From assembly GCA_016704445.1 (NCBI GenBank), contig JADJAE010000150.1, positions 1 to 64,000 on the forward strand: DNA of 64,000 nt, in the 5' to 3' direction. The notes under the pieces were generated by a model. That model saw nothing but the letters and a program-made list of their open reading frames with translations. It made no database searches and was not told the origin of the DNA. Each line of letters begins with the position of its first letter. The stretch's first letter is position 1. Made by a program: the position numbers and the translations under genes. Below are positions 17,771-26,617 of this stretch, one piece after another. This DNA comes from Deltaproteobacteria bacterium (GTDB lineage Bacteria; Myxococcota_A; Polyangia; Polyangiales; Ga0077539).

Positions 17771-18639
17771 CAGCTCACGTGCTCCTCGATCCAGCGGGTG
17801 GCGGACGGGAGGTGCTCGGTGGCCCAGGCGACCTCGCCGAAGGGGGCGTCGCGCACCACCACGCGCGCCTCCCGCGAGGCCAGCGCGTCGAGCACCCGGG
17901 TGATCACCGAGCGCTCGTGCCGCTGCATCACGGTGTTGCCGGCGGTGATGAGCGCGGCGTCGGGAGAGGGCGTCGCGTCGGTCATGCGCGCGGCGAAGCG
18001 ACGGCACTCCTGACGGCACGGCGCGCCGACCTCGAAGCGGTGCTCCTCGGCCTGGCCCATCGCCGCGAAGAGGCACACCCGCCCGGTGGTGACGTACCCG
18101 AAGGGGGCGTGCAGCGTGGGCGCGAGGCCCATCGCGTCGAAGTCCATCGCGAGCCCCTGCGCCACGGGGTCGAGCTCCACGCGCCGCACCCCGAAGGAGC
18201 GCAGCAGCCCCTGAAACGGGGGCGACGTGACGCTCGACTGCTGCAGGGCGCGCGTGGACGGGGCCTCCGCCTCCAGGCGATCGGGGGGTAGCCGCGGGTC
18301 GCGGAGCATCCGCGTGAGCAGCCGCCCGAGCACGGGCGTGAGCGAGGGGTGCGCCCGGACCAGGCCGAGCACGCCCCAGTCGTTCACGACCACCTCCGTG
18401 GCTGCCTCGGGAGCGGTCTCCGCGGCGAGCAGGTCGAGGAGGACGCCCACGCGGTGGAGCCCCGCGTCGTTGACCGGCGGCGTGACGAGCGCGAAGGCCG
18501 CGCGACCGCGCAGCGCGGCGAAGGCCTCGAGCATCGTCGAGGGCGCAGGCAGGAGCGTCTGACAGAAGTCCGAGCCGAGGTACGCCCGCGACCACGCGTC
18601 GCCGGGGCGCGCGAACTCGTCGAGGCGCGGCCCGCTCAT
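17770..18639 (-). CDS. UbiV-like U32-related protein
   Basis: The 289-residue product is a divergent U32-type protein whose features match UbiV. AYLGSDFCQTLL (Cys26) aligns with the UbiV segment YLGEAVCSKRR, VVNDWGVLGLVR matches the UbiV ASDLGVVNM region, and the late cysteines Cys189, Cys208 and Cys212 (GRVC... and CRQEC) reproduce the C...C-x3-C ending of the UbiV cluster site. UbiV forms a heterodimer with UbiU that hydroxylates the quinone ring without O2, using prephenate. Both ends are coupled: ATGA overlap with the LodA-like gene upstream and TGATG with the UbiU-like gene downstream. This identification is by eye on motifs; overall identity is low. Confidence 0.65.
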   Translation of the reverse strand: MSGPRLDEFARPGDAWSRAYLGSDFCQTLLPAPSTMLEAFAALRGRAAFALVTPPVNDAGLHRVGVLLDLLAAETAPEAATEVVVNDWGVLGLVRAHPSLTPVLGRLLTRMLRDPRLPPDRLEAEAPSTRALQQSSVTSPPFQGLLRSFGVRRVELDPVAQGLAMDFDAMGLAPTLHAPFGYVTTGRVCLFAAMGQAEEHRFEVGAPCRQECRRFAARMTDATPSPDAALITAGNTVMQRHERSVITRVLDALASREARVVVRDAPFGEVAWATEHLPSATRWIEEHVS

Positions 18640-20657
18640 GGGATGTGCTCGGCCCGCTCGGTCTCGAGGAAGACGTCGCCCTGCTTCACCACGAAGCCGA
18701 ACATATGCCAGTAGTCGATCATGTCCTTGTGGGTGCTGGTGGTGCCGTCGGGGAAGCGCCCGTCGGGCCGCGCCCACCGCACCGGCCTCGCCGCGTCCGC
18801 CGAGAGGAACACGTCGTCAGGGCGCGCCGAGGGCCACCACCCGTTGGTGCCCTCGCGCCCGCAGTCGTTGAAGTCCGCGTGCCACGGCAGCGCCATCTGC
18901 CGGGTGAAGTGCCCCGGTCGAAGGGGCTGGTCGGTCTCCCCGGTGTAGCCGCTCATGCCCGCGATGTTGAGCCGGAAGGGCTCGATGTAGAGCGCCGGGT
19001 TGCGCACCTGCCAGCCGACCTCGATGCCCGGGAAGAAGGCTCCGCCGCAGGCGTTCTCGAGCGCCGCGCGGTCGAGGCCGTGGGCCGTGATGCCGGGCTT
19101 CGGGCGAGGCGACGAGCGCGGCGGGGTGAAGTGCCCGCTGGCCCAGCGGCGCATCAGCCCGATCTGCGTGCGCGACAGCGTCTGCAGCCGGACGTTGTCG
19201 GGCTGCGACATGGTGTAGGGGTCGCTGCCGAGGAGCATCGGCATGTTGCGCGGGCCGCTCGCGATCGTGGCCCCGACCGGCGGGCGCATGTACCGGAACA
19301 CCAGGGTGCGCGCGGCCTCGCCGGTGGTCGACTCCTCGGTGAGCTCCGGCGCGAGCAGCGAATCGTGGTGACCCACCGCGAGCGACGTGACCCAGCGGAA
19401 GTTGTACCCGGTGACCATGATCGGCTGGATCTCGTCGGAGAACTCCGCCGTGATGTTGGGGAACTCTTCTCCGCCCTCGGGCTGGAAGTCTTCGTGCAGC
19501 CGTCGCAGCCGCTCGAGGGCGCCGCCGTCGGCGTAGAGCCCGTTGTCCTCGGGGATCGGGATGTCGCGCACTCCGAGGTCGAAGAGCAGGTCGTAGAGCG
19601 AGGTGCACGCGAGGATGCCCGGCGCGAAGGTCGGCGGGGAGACCACCACCCAGGCGCCTCCGGCCGCGTCCACGGGGACCGAGCGCGTCACGCCGTTGTC
19701 GTCGATCACCACCGTGGCCGTGACGGGACCGTCGGAGGCGTCGTCGAACCACCCGTCGTTGTTGACGTACGACGGCAGCGCCGGGGCCCGCTCGGCCTGG
19801 TGCGCCGCGACGCCGCGGCCGCCGAGCACGATGAGCCGCCCCGCGTTGTCGGTGAGCACCTGACCGAGGTAGTCGATGACCGGCGAGTCGTCGGCGCGGC
19901 GGGGGTAGGTGCTCTGCTCGGGCGCCGCGCCGGTGCCGACGCGAAACTCCTCCGGGGCGTGAGAGCGCCCGGAGACGCTCCGCGGGCCGAAGTCGATGTC
20001 GAGCGAGGCGCGGTCGGTCACCGTGGGGTTGCGCGGCGGACGAGGCGTGGAGTGCTCGCCCTGGAGCCCGTTGAACTGGTGAAACGACGCCTTGCGGTTG
20101 GCGAGGTGCGCCGTCCAGTCGATGCGCGCCACGCCCGGGGTGTCGAGGTTCACCTCGCGCACCGGCGTCAGCCTGCCGTTGATGCGGCGGTACTCGAAGA
20201 CCCGGAAGCGCGCCCCCTGCGGCTTCACGAGCCCGTCGACCTTGTAGGGCGGCGCCGCGGTGCCAGGGGCCTCGTTGGACGGCGGCATCCCAGGGATCTC
20301 AGGGCCGATGAAGAACTGCGACGGGTCGGCGTTGCCGAGGCGCGCCATGCCGATCGCCGGGTGGATCCGGTAGACCGAGTCGGCTCGCGCGTTGCCGAGC
20401 TCGGTGGGGTCGGGCGCGTCGCCCGCGTCGGGCGCGTCGCTGGCGTCGCTGGTGCCTCCGTCGGCCGGCGCTCCGCCCGCCTCGGGGCCGCAGCCCATCA
20501 GCGTCGCGACGAAGGCCGTGCTCCCGACCATGAACGCCCTCCGGGTGAACGCCCAGGAGCTCATGTCTCCGTGCATCGGGCACCCTCCGCCCGGGCGCTC
20601 CTCCCCCGCCTCATGGCTCGGATGGCTGAGCTGGTCCTTCTTGGATTGGTCTCCCAT
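18636..20657 (-). CDS. LodA/GoxA-like CTQ-dependent amino-acid oxidase
   Basis: The 673-residue product resembles LodA (lysine epsilon-oxidase) and GoxA (glycine oxidase), quinoproteins that oxidise amino-acid amines using a self-derived cysteine tryptophylquinone (CTQ). Family landmarks seen are SVYRIHPAIGMARLGNADPS near the mature N-terminus, NACGGAFFPGIEVGW with candidate CTQ Cys537, and LPWHADFNDCG followed by GWWPSARPDDV with candidate CTQ Trp607/608. A Tat-type signal is present (SSWAFTRRAFMVGSTAFV, lipobox-like LMGC), so it would be exported folded and possibly lipid-anchored. Known lodA genes are followed by the flavin monooxygenase lodB, needed for CTQ formation. Here two U32-type genes follow instead, with a four-base stop/start overlap. 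Confidence 0.8.
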   Translation of the reverse strand: MGDQSKKDQLSHPSHEAGEERPGGGCPMHGDMSSWAFTRRAFMVGSTAFVATLMGCGPEAGGAPADGGTSDASDAPDAGDAPDPTELGNARADSVYRIHPAIGMARLGNADPSQFFIGPEIPGMPPSNEAPGTAAPPYKVDGLVKPQGARFRVFEYRRINGRLTPVREVNLDTPGVARIDWTAHLANRKASFHQFNGLQGEHSTPRPPRNPTVTDRASLDIDFGPRSVSGRSHAPEEFRVGTGAAPEQSTYPRRADDSPVIDYLGQVLTDNAGRLIVLGGRGVAAHQAERAPALPSYVNNDGWFDDASDGPVTATVVIDDNGVTRSVPVDAAGGAWVVVSPPTFAPGILACTSLYDLLFDLGVRDIPIPEDNGLYADGGALERLRRLHEDFQPEGGEEFPNITAEFSDEIQPIMVTGYNFRWVTSLAVGHHDSLLAPELTEESTTGEAARTLVFRYMRPPVGATIASGPRNMPMLLGSDPYTMSQPDNVRLQTLSRTQIGLMRRWASGHFTPPRSSPRPKPGITAHGLDRAALENACGGAFFPGIEVGWQVRNPALYIEPFRLNIAGMSGYTGETDQPLRPGHFTRQMALPWHADFNDCGREGTNGWWPSARPDDVFLSADAARPVRWARPDGRFPDGTTSTHKDMIDYWHMFGFVVKQGDVFLETERAEHIP

Positions 20658-20738
20658 AGATCCTCGTCTCGGACCCGACTGATGTCCTTCGGGTCGGCTG
20701 CAGGGTCGATCGTCGGAGGGGGTCGATGTTGATGATGT

Positions 20739-23700
20739 TCAAGCCGACGGCGGTCGTCGCACCTCCGCCACGAGGGCCTCGACCGAGCGCCGCGCGTCGC
20801 CGAAGAGCATCCGCGTGTTGTCGAGGAGGAAGAGCGGGTTCTCCACGCCTGCGTAGCCAGCCGCCATGCCGCGCTTCAGCACCACGGTCAGGCTCGCCTT
20901 CCACACCTCGAGCACCGGCATCCCGTAGATGCTCGACCCGGGTTCGTCGAGGGCGCCCGGGTTCACGATGTCGTTCGCCCCGATCACCAGCACGATGTCG
21001 GTGCGCGGCAGCTCCACGTTCATGGGCTCCATCTCGTGGACCATGTCGTAGGGCACGCCCGCCTCGGCCAGCAGCACGTTCATGTGCCCGGGCAGCCGAC
21101 CCGCCACCGGGTGGATGGCGAAGCGCACCTCGATGCCGCGCTCTCGCAGCGCCGTGGTGAGCTCGCGCACCGCCCCCTGCGCCCTCGACACGGCCATGCC
21201 GTAGCCCGGGACGATCACCACCGTGCGCGCCGCCACGAGCTTGTGCGCCACCTCGTCGGCCTTCATCTCGTGCACCTCGCCGACGGCCTCGCGCGCCACG
21301 CCCGCCTTGCCCTCGCTGGTGCCGAAGCCGCCGAACACCACGCTCAGGATCGAGCGGTTCATCGCGCGGCACATGATGATCGAGAGGATGGTGCCGCTCG
21401 ACCCGACGAGCGCGCCGGTCACGATGAGCAGGTCGTTGGCGAGCATGAAGCCCGCGGCGGCGGCCGCCCACCCGGAGTAGCTGTTGAGCAGCGAGACCAC
21501 CACGGGCATGTCGGCGCCGCCGATGGCCAGCACGAGGTGCGTCCCCAGCACCGCCGCGAGGGCCACCATGGCGAGGAGGTAGCTCAGCCCCTCGCTGCCC
21601 GGGGCGTGCACGAAGGGCACCGCCAGGCCCACGATCGCCAGCGCGAGGCCGGCGTTGAGCAGGTGCCTCCCGGGCAGCAGCAGCGGCTTGCCGGTGAGGG
21701 TGCCCCGCAGCTTGGCCCACGCCACGATCGAGCCGGTGAGGGTGATCGCGCCGACCGCCGCGCCGGCCCACACCTCGATGAGGTGCACCATCTGCTCGGT
21801 GGCGACCTCGCTGGGCGCGCCCACCGGAGAGAGGTACGACGACACGCCGACGAGCACCGCCGCGAGCCCGACGAAGCTGTGCAGCACCGCGACGAGCTCG
21901 GGCATCCCGGTCATCTCGACGCGCCGGGCGAGCGTGCCGCCCAGCACCGTCGCCGCGGCCATCGCGACGAAGAGGGCGCCCGCGGAGGACCACGCCGCGC
22001 CGGTGAAGTGCCCCGCCGCGTCGCGCACGACGATACCGTCGCGGGACATCCACGACACCCCCGTCACCATGATGGCCAGGGTCATCCCGAGCACGCCGTA
22101 GCCGTTGCCGTCCTGCGCGGTCTCCTGCTTGGAGAGGCCGCCCAGCGAGCGGATGAAGAGCACCCCCGCGGCGAGGTACGCGATGACCACCTCGCCGCTC
22201 ATGACCGCCCCCTTCGGGGCCACCGGCTCGCGGCGGAACATCTTCAGCATCCGGTGCGTCACCAGGAAGCCGCCGGTGATGTTGATCGTCGCGAAGAACA
22301 CCGCGATCACGCCGAGCACCGAGGCCGCGTCGAGCGTGGGGCCCACCTGCAGCAGACCCCCGACGATGATCACGCCGCTGATGGCGTTGGTGACCGCCAT
22401 GAGGGGCGTGTGCAGCGAGGGCTGCACCGACCAGATCACCTGCCAGCCGACGAAGCACGCCAGCACGAACACCGTCGAGTGCCGGAGGAAGTCCGGCGGC
22501 GCGAAGCGCCCGAGGAGGAAGAGCGCGCCGATCACCGCGAAGCCGCCGACGGTGGTGCCCCAGGCGCGCCGCGGGGGAGACGCGAGGTCCTGCTGCCCGG
22601 GCCTGGCGTCGGCGGGCGGCGGCCGGGTCTTCGCGCGCGCCGCGGAGGGCGCCGGCGCCTTCGGCGGCAGCGGCGGGAGCTCGTCGCCCCGGTAGAGCAG
22701 CAGCGTCGGTCGCAGCACCTCGCTGTCGACGTCGACGCCGAGCGCGTCGTCGAGCTCGCCCAGCAGGCTCACGACGTTCATCGCGAAGAACCGGCTCGCG
22801 GTCGCGGCCATGCGGCTCGTGAGGTCGGTGTACCCGATCACCTTCACCCCGCGGTGCACCACCACCTCGCCCGGCTCGCAGAGCTCGCAGTTGCCACCCT
22901 GCTCGGCGGCCATGTCGACGATGACCGAGCCCGGCTTGAGCTGCTCGACGACGTCGCGCGGCAGCAGCACCGGGGCCTTCGCGCCCGGCACCAGCGCCGT
23001 CGTGACGATCACGTCGACCTCCCGGGCCTGCGCGCGAAACAGGGCCATCTCCGCCGCGATGAACGCCGGGCTCATCACCCGCGCGTACCCGCCCGCCCCC
23101 TCGCCGCTCTCGTCGAGGTCGACCTCGATGAAGCGCGCCCCGAGGCTCTCGACCTGCTCGCGCGCCGCCGCCCGGGTGTCGAAGGCGCGCACGTCGGCGC
23201 CGAGGGCCCGCGCCGCCGCGATGGCCGCGAGGCCCGCCACGCCCGCCCCGATGACGAGCACGCGCGCGGGCGGCCGTGGTGCCCGCGGCCGTCACCTGCG
23301 GGCTGAAGGGCCCCTGAAACTCGTGCGCCGCCTCGAGCACCGCGCGGTAGCCCGCGAGGTTGGCCATCGACGACAGCACGTCCATCTTCTGCGCGCGGGT
23401 GATGCGCGGCACCCGCTCGAGCGCGATGGCCGTCGCCCGCCGCGCCCGCAGCGCCTCGGTGAGCCCCGGGTTGCGCTCGGGCTGCAGCAGCGCCACCAGC
23501 ACCGCCGCCTCCTTCAGCCGCGCGACCTCGTCGAGCGTCGGCGGGCGCACCTTGAGCACCGCGTCGGCGTCGCTCCACGGGTCGTCGACGAGCGCCGCCC
23601 CAGCGCCGTCGTAGGCCTCGTCGGAGATGCCCGCGAGCGCCCCGGCGCCGCGCTCGACGCGCACCTCGAAGCCTCGCTCGATGAGCTTGCGGATCGACTC

Positions 23701-23769
23701 CGGGGTCGCCGCGACGCGACGCTCACCCGGAAGGATCTCCCTGGGAATTCCTATGATGGATGCAGCCAC
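20739..23769 (-). CDS. pntAB: Single-chain PntA-PntB proton-translocating NAD(P) transhydrogenase (one frameshift)
   Basis: One reading frame covers both subunits of the membrane transhydrogenase, which links proton flow to hydride transfer from NADH to NADP+. It starts with GTG at 23769 (ASIIGIPREILPGERRVAAT, the typical PntA start). The NAD site is VLVIGAGVAGLAAIAAARAL. The PntA TM block ends at RMLKMFRREPVAPKGAVMSG and runs directly into PntB TM sequence (LAAGVLFIRSLGGLSKQETA) without a stop. The NADP(H) domain III follows (VIVPGYGMAVSRAQGAVREL, GANDIVNPGALDEPGSSIYG). The domain order matches mitochondrial NNT rather than the two-gene bacterial form. One frame break near 23265-23285 (..QVTAAGTT / PPARVLVIGAG) separates the first 165 or so residues and is probably a sequence error. 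Confidence 0.85.
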
Positions 23770-23892
23770 GGGCGAGGATGTTGCGCCGGTTCGAAGCGCC
23801 GGGAAGATGGGAAAATTTCTATCGCAAAGTGTTCGCCGCAGCGGCGGTCGAAACGCAAGGCCTGCACCGATCGGGAGGCGCGGCGTCCGGCG

Positions 23893-24657
23893 TCAGACGT
23901 TGTGGTACGGGGGCTTGTTCTCGACGTAGGCCATCCACATCGCGTCGAGCATGGTCCAGAGCACGTCGAGCTTGAACTGGAGGATGCTCACCGCGTGGTT
24001 CTGCTCGGCGCGCGTGGTGAAGGTGTCGAGGGTGATCTGGAGGCCGTACACCACGTCCCGTCGCGCCTCCGAGAGGCGCTTTCGGAAGTAGATGTACCCC
24101 TCGGGCTCGATCCACGGATAGAACTCCGGCCAGCGGTCGAGGCGCCGCTGGTGGATGGTGGGCGCGAACATCTCCGTCAGGCTTGAGCACGCCGCCTCCT
24201 GCCACGACGAGCGGCGCGCGAAGTTGATGTACGCGTCCACGGCGAAGCGCACCCCGGGGAGCACATGCTGGTGCGACAGGAGCTCGGATCGAGGCAGCCC
24301 GACGGCCTCGCCGAGCTGGAGCCACGCCTCGATGCCGCCCTCCTCGCCGGTGGTCCCGTCATGGTCGATGATCCGCTGTACCCAGTGGCGGCGAATCTCC
24401 CGGTGCGGGCAATTGGAGAGCACCGCCGCGTCCTTCACCGGAATGGCCACCTGGTAATAGAACCGATTGGCCACCCAGCCGCGAATGGCAGCCTTGTCGA
24501 GCTTGCCGTCATTCATCAGCAGGTGAAACTCGTGATGGATGTGATAGCGGCTCTCCATCGATCGGAGCCGCGCCTCGAACTCCTCGCGAGACCACGCGGG
24601 ATCGGTGGTCTCCACCGAGGGTTCATGGGCCATTTGGATGGGGGTTACGAGCGTCAT
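23893..24657 (-). CDS. pqqC: Pyrroloquinoline-quinone synthase
   Basis: This 254-residue enzyme catalyses the last step of PQQ synthesis, an O2-dependent eight-electron ring-closing oxidation of AHQQ in the cytoplasm. The sequence is a textbook PqqC: RYHIHHEFHLLMNDG (about 37-51), WVANRFYYQVAIPVKDAAVL (about 61-80), RRHWVQRIIDHDG (about 89-101), LPGVRFAVDAYINFAR (about 129-144), SSLTEMFAPTIHQRR (about 153-167) and YFRKRLSEARRDVVYGL. No pqqA, B, D or E sits beside it. Instead the start overlaps the stop of a PilZ gene (ATGA), so PqqC translation depends on that gene. The neighbourhood also carries a quinoprotein oxidase (16.7-20.7 kb). The other PQQ genes, if present, lie outside this window. 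Confidence 0.93.
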   Translation of the reverse strand: MTLVTPIQMAHEPSVETTDPAWSREEFEARLRSMESRYHIHHEFHLLMNDGKLDKAAIRGWVANRFYYQVAIPVKDAAVLSNCPHREIRRHWVQRIIDHDGTTGEEGGIEAWLQLGEAVGLPRSELLSHQHVLPGVRFAVDAYINFARRSSWQEAACSSLTEMFAPTIHQRRLDRWPEFYPWIEPEGYIYFRKRLSEARRDVVYGLQITLDTFTTRAEQNHAVSILQFKLDVLWTMLDAMWMAYVENKPPYHNV

Positions 24658-26329
24658 TGGGGAATGATCTCCACTCTATCGTTCACTATCGGAGGGCTGG
24701 TAAGGGGGTATGACGGGCCTCGATGACCCCGCTCAGGCGCGCTGGCGCTTGCGGAGGAATCCGTCTGCTTTTCCTGATAGATCCTCGAACCCCACGCGCG
24801 GGAGTCCCGGTCGTACGCGATGCCGATCTCCCACCGCGCGCCGGCGACGGCGGAGACGTTCACGACCACGCCGGTGAGCGAGACGACGTTGCGCGCGCAC
24901 TCGACGTCCACCACGCAGGGAGCGCCGACCGGAGGCTCGACCCCCGCGACGATGCGGCAGCCTCCGCTCGACACGTTCACGAAGCGGAGGTCGCGGGTCA
25001 GGTTGCGGCGGCGCGTGTCGAGGGTGATCTCGAAGCGGTAGACGTCGCCCATGACGCCGAGGCGGAAGAACTCCCGGCGGTTGATCGGGTACACATCGCC
25101 GCGGAATCGCATGAGCAGCGCCACGCGCGCGGCGTCCGTCGGGGCGTCCGTCGGCGCGGCCCGGCGCGGCGTCACGAGCGCCACGATGCCCTGCACGGCG
25201 TAGCGCCCGCGCGAGCCGGACACCTGAAGCTCGCAGCGAAACGGCAGTGTCGTCGGCATCGGTCGGTCGGGCTGGACCTCGAGCTCGACCTCCACCTCGT
25301 AGGCGTTCGGGCGGAGCAGCGTCCTGCCCGCGCTGGCCACGACGACGCTGTCATGGGAGAGCGTCACGCTCGTGAAGACCCCTTGGAGCAGCGAGAGCTG
25401 ATCGTCGGCGATGGCCTGATGCCCGAAGCCATCCCCGGGGCCGTGCCAGTTGGAAGACACGACGGCGGCGGTGAGGGCGGCGGCGGTCGAGGCGCAGTCC
25501 AGCACGCGAAACCAGCGCGCCTCGCCGTCGGCGTCGAGCCGTAGCAGGCTGGCGTCGGCCTCGTCGACGCGCGCTGCCACGAGCGCGCCGCGCGCCGCGA
25601 GGAGCACCACGGTGGCGTCCGCGCCCTCGAACACCAGGCCCTCGGGGTGAATCGCCAGGGCGCCGAAGGTGACCTCGTCGTCGTCCTGCCAGGCGGCGTG
25701 GGTGCGCCAGGCGTCCGCGGCCAGATCGCCGGCCACGGACTCCAGCCAGCGGCCGACGAGCGCCCTCGCGAAGGTCTGGGCGCCGCGGCCGGTGAGGGGC
25801 CACTCCTCGGTGCCGCGGACGACGGGCTGACCGTTCACGGTACGAATGGAGCGGAGGGCGTCGAGGCGGTCCCAGAAGGACACCACGAGGCCGATCGAGA
25901 GGCGCCCGGAGTAGCCGAAGCCGCGAGCGCCGAAGCCGTAGAGCCCGTGGACCTCGTCGGCGTGGGTGGGGTCCTCCTCGAAGAGCATCGGGGAAGGGGG
26001 AAGCCGGCGGCGCGGTCGAAGCTCACGGTCAGCGCCACCCACGCGCGCTGCGCGCCGACGCCGCGGAACACGTACTCCTCGCCGCTGGTGGAGATCACCA
26101 GCCTCCGGTTGCTGTCGCACCGGGTGACGCTGCGGACCTCGGCCACGGGGATCAGCAGCGGAGCCCGCCCGAGGAGCCTCGCGTCGACGCCGGGCTCATA
26201 GGCGATCGAAGACTCGCTCACCGAGAGAGACCCGGAGGTCGAGAGCACGGCGTTGACCTCGAACTCCACGGGCCCCCGCACCGTGGGCATCCCGGCCTCG
26301 AACGCAGGCTCTAGGTAATGGTTCGACAC
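24654..26329 (-). CDS. PilZ-domain protein (one frameshift)
   Basis: The N-terminal part (26329 to about 26000) has a small beta-rich module like a bacterial PH/GRAM domain (EFEVNAVLSTSGSLSVSESS to YVFRGVGAQRAWVAL). The remainder is in a different frame from LFEEDPTHADEVHGLYGF onward and ends with a PilZ domain: YPINRREFFRLGVMGDVYRF supplies the RxxxR-like arginines and FVNVSSGGCRIVAG the D/NxSxxG motif, so it probably binds cyclic-di-GMP. The break near 25995-26010 lies at the run GGGGAAGGGGGAA, which suggests a homopolymer error. GTG at 26329 was chosen as the start. The stop overlaps the pqqC start (ATGA), so the two are one translational unit; this pairing is unusual. Confidence 0.65.
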
Positions 26330-26606
26330 TGCGCCGCCAGCATATCGCGGGGGAGGCGGGAGTTTCACCGCCCGCGGGGTGAACCGTCTGCATCCCGGAG
26401 CGCAGCAATTCGTCGCCCGAGGGTCCGGGCTCTCCTGCCGCATCTGGATCGAGCGGCAATCCCGCAGGAATCCAAGTTGGAACGTCGTATGTATCCGGCG
26501 GGGATTGCGTAGGGCTGCGACGTCGAACCAGACCGGCGATCCGGCGAGGGTGAGGAGTGTCCGAGAGCTCGTCCTTCGACGAGCCGATCCGGCCGTAGCC
26601 CATCGC

Positions 26607-26612
26607 AGGAGG
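26607..26612 (+). promoter_or_regulatory. Perfect Shine-Dalgarno site that decides the cytochrome start
   Basis: AGGAGG lies 5 bases before ATG 26618. It fixes the start of the decaheme lipoprotein in a frame different from the rest of the gene, and so exposes the frameshift near 26757. Confidence 0.8.
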
Positions 26613-26617
26613 TAACG

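Noticed and set aside
18636..20657. Assigning lysine or glycine specificity to the LodA-like oxidase
   Set aside because: The substrate-site residues cannot be placed without an alignment, so only the family is claimed.
21036..23306. A 756-codon plus-strand open frame
   Set aside because: It is antisense to the transhydrogenase, rich in His/Arg/Gly, and has no recognisable domain.
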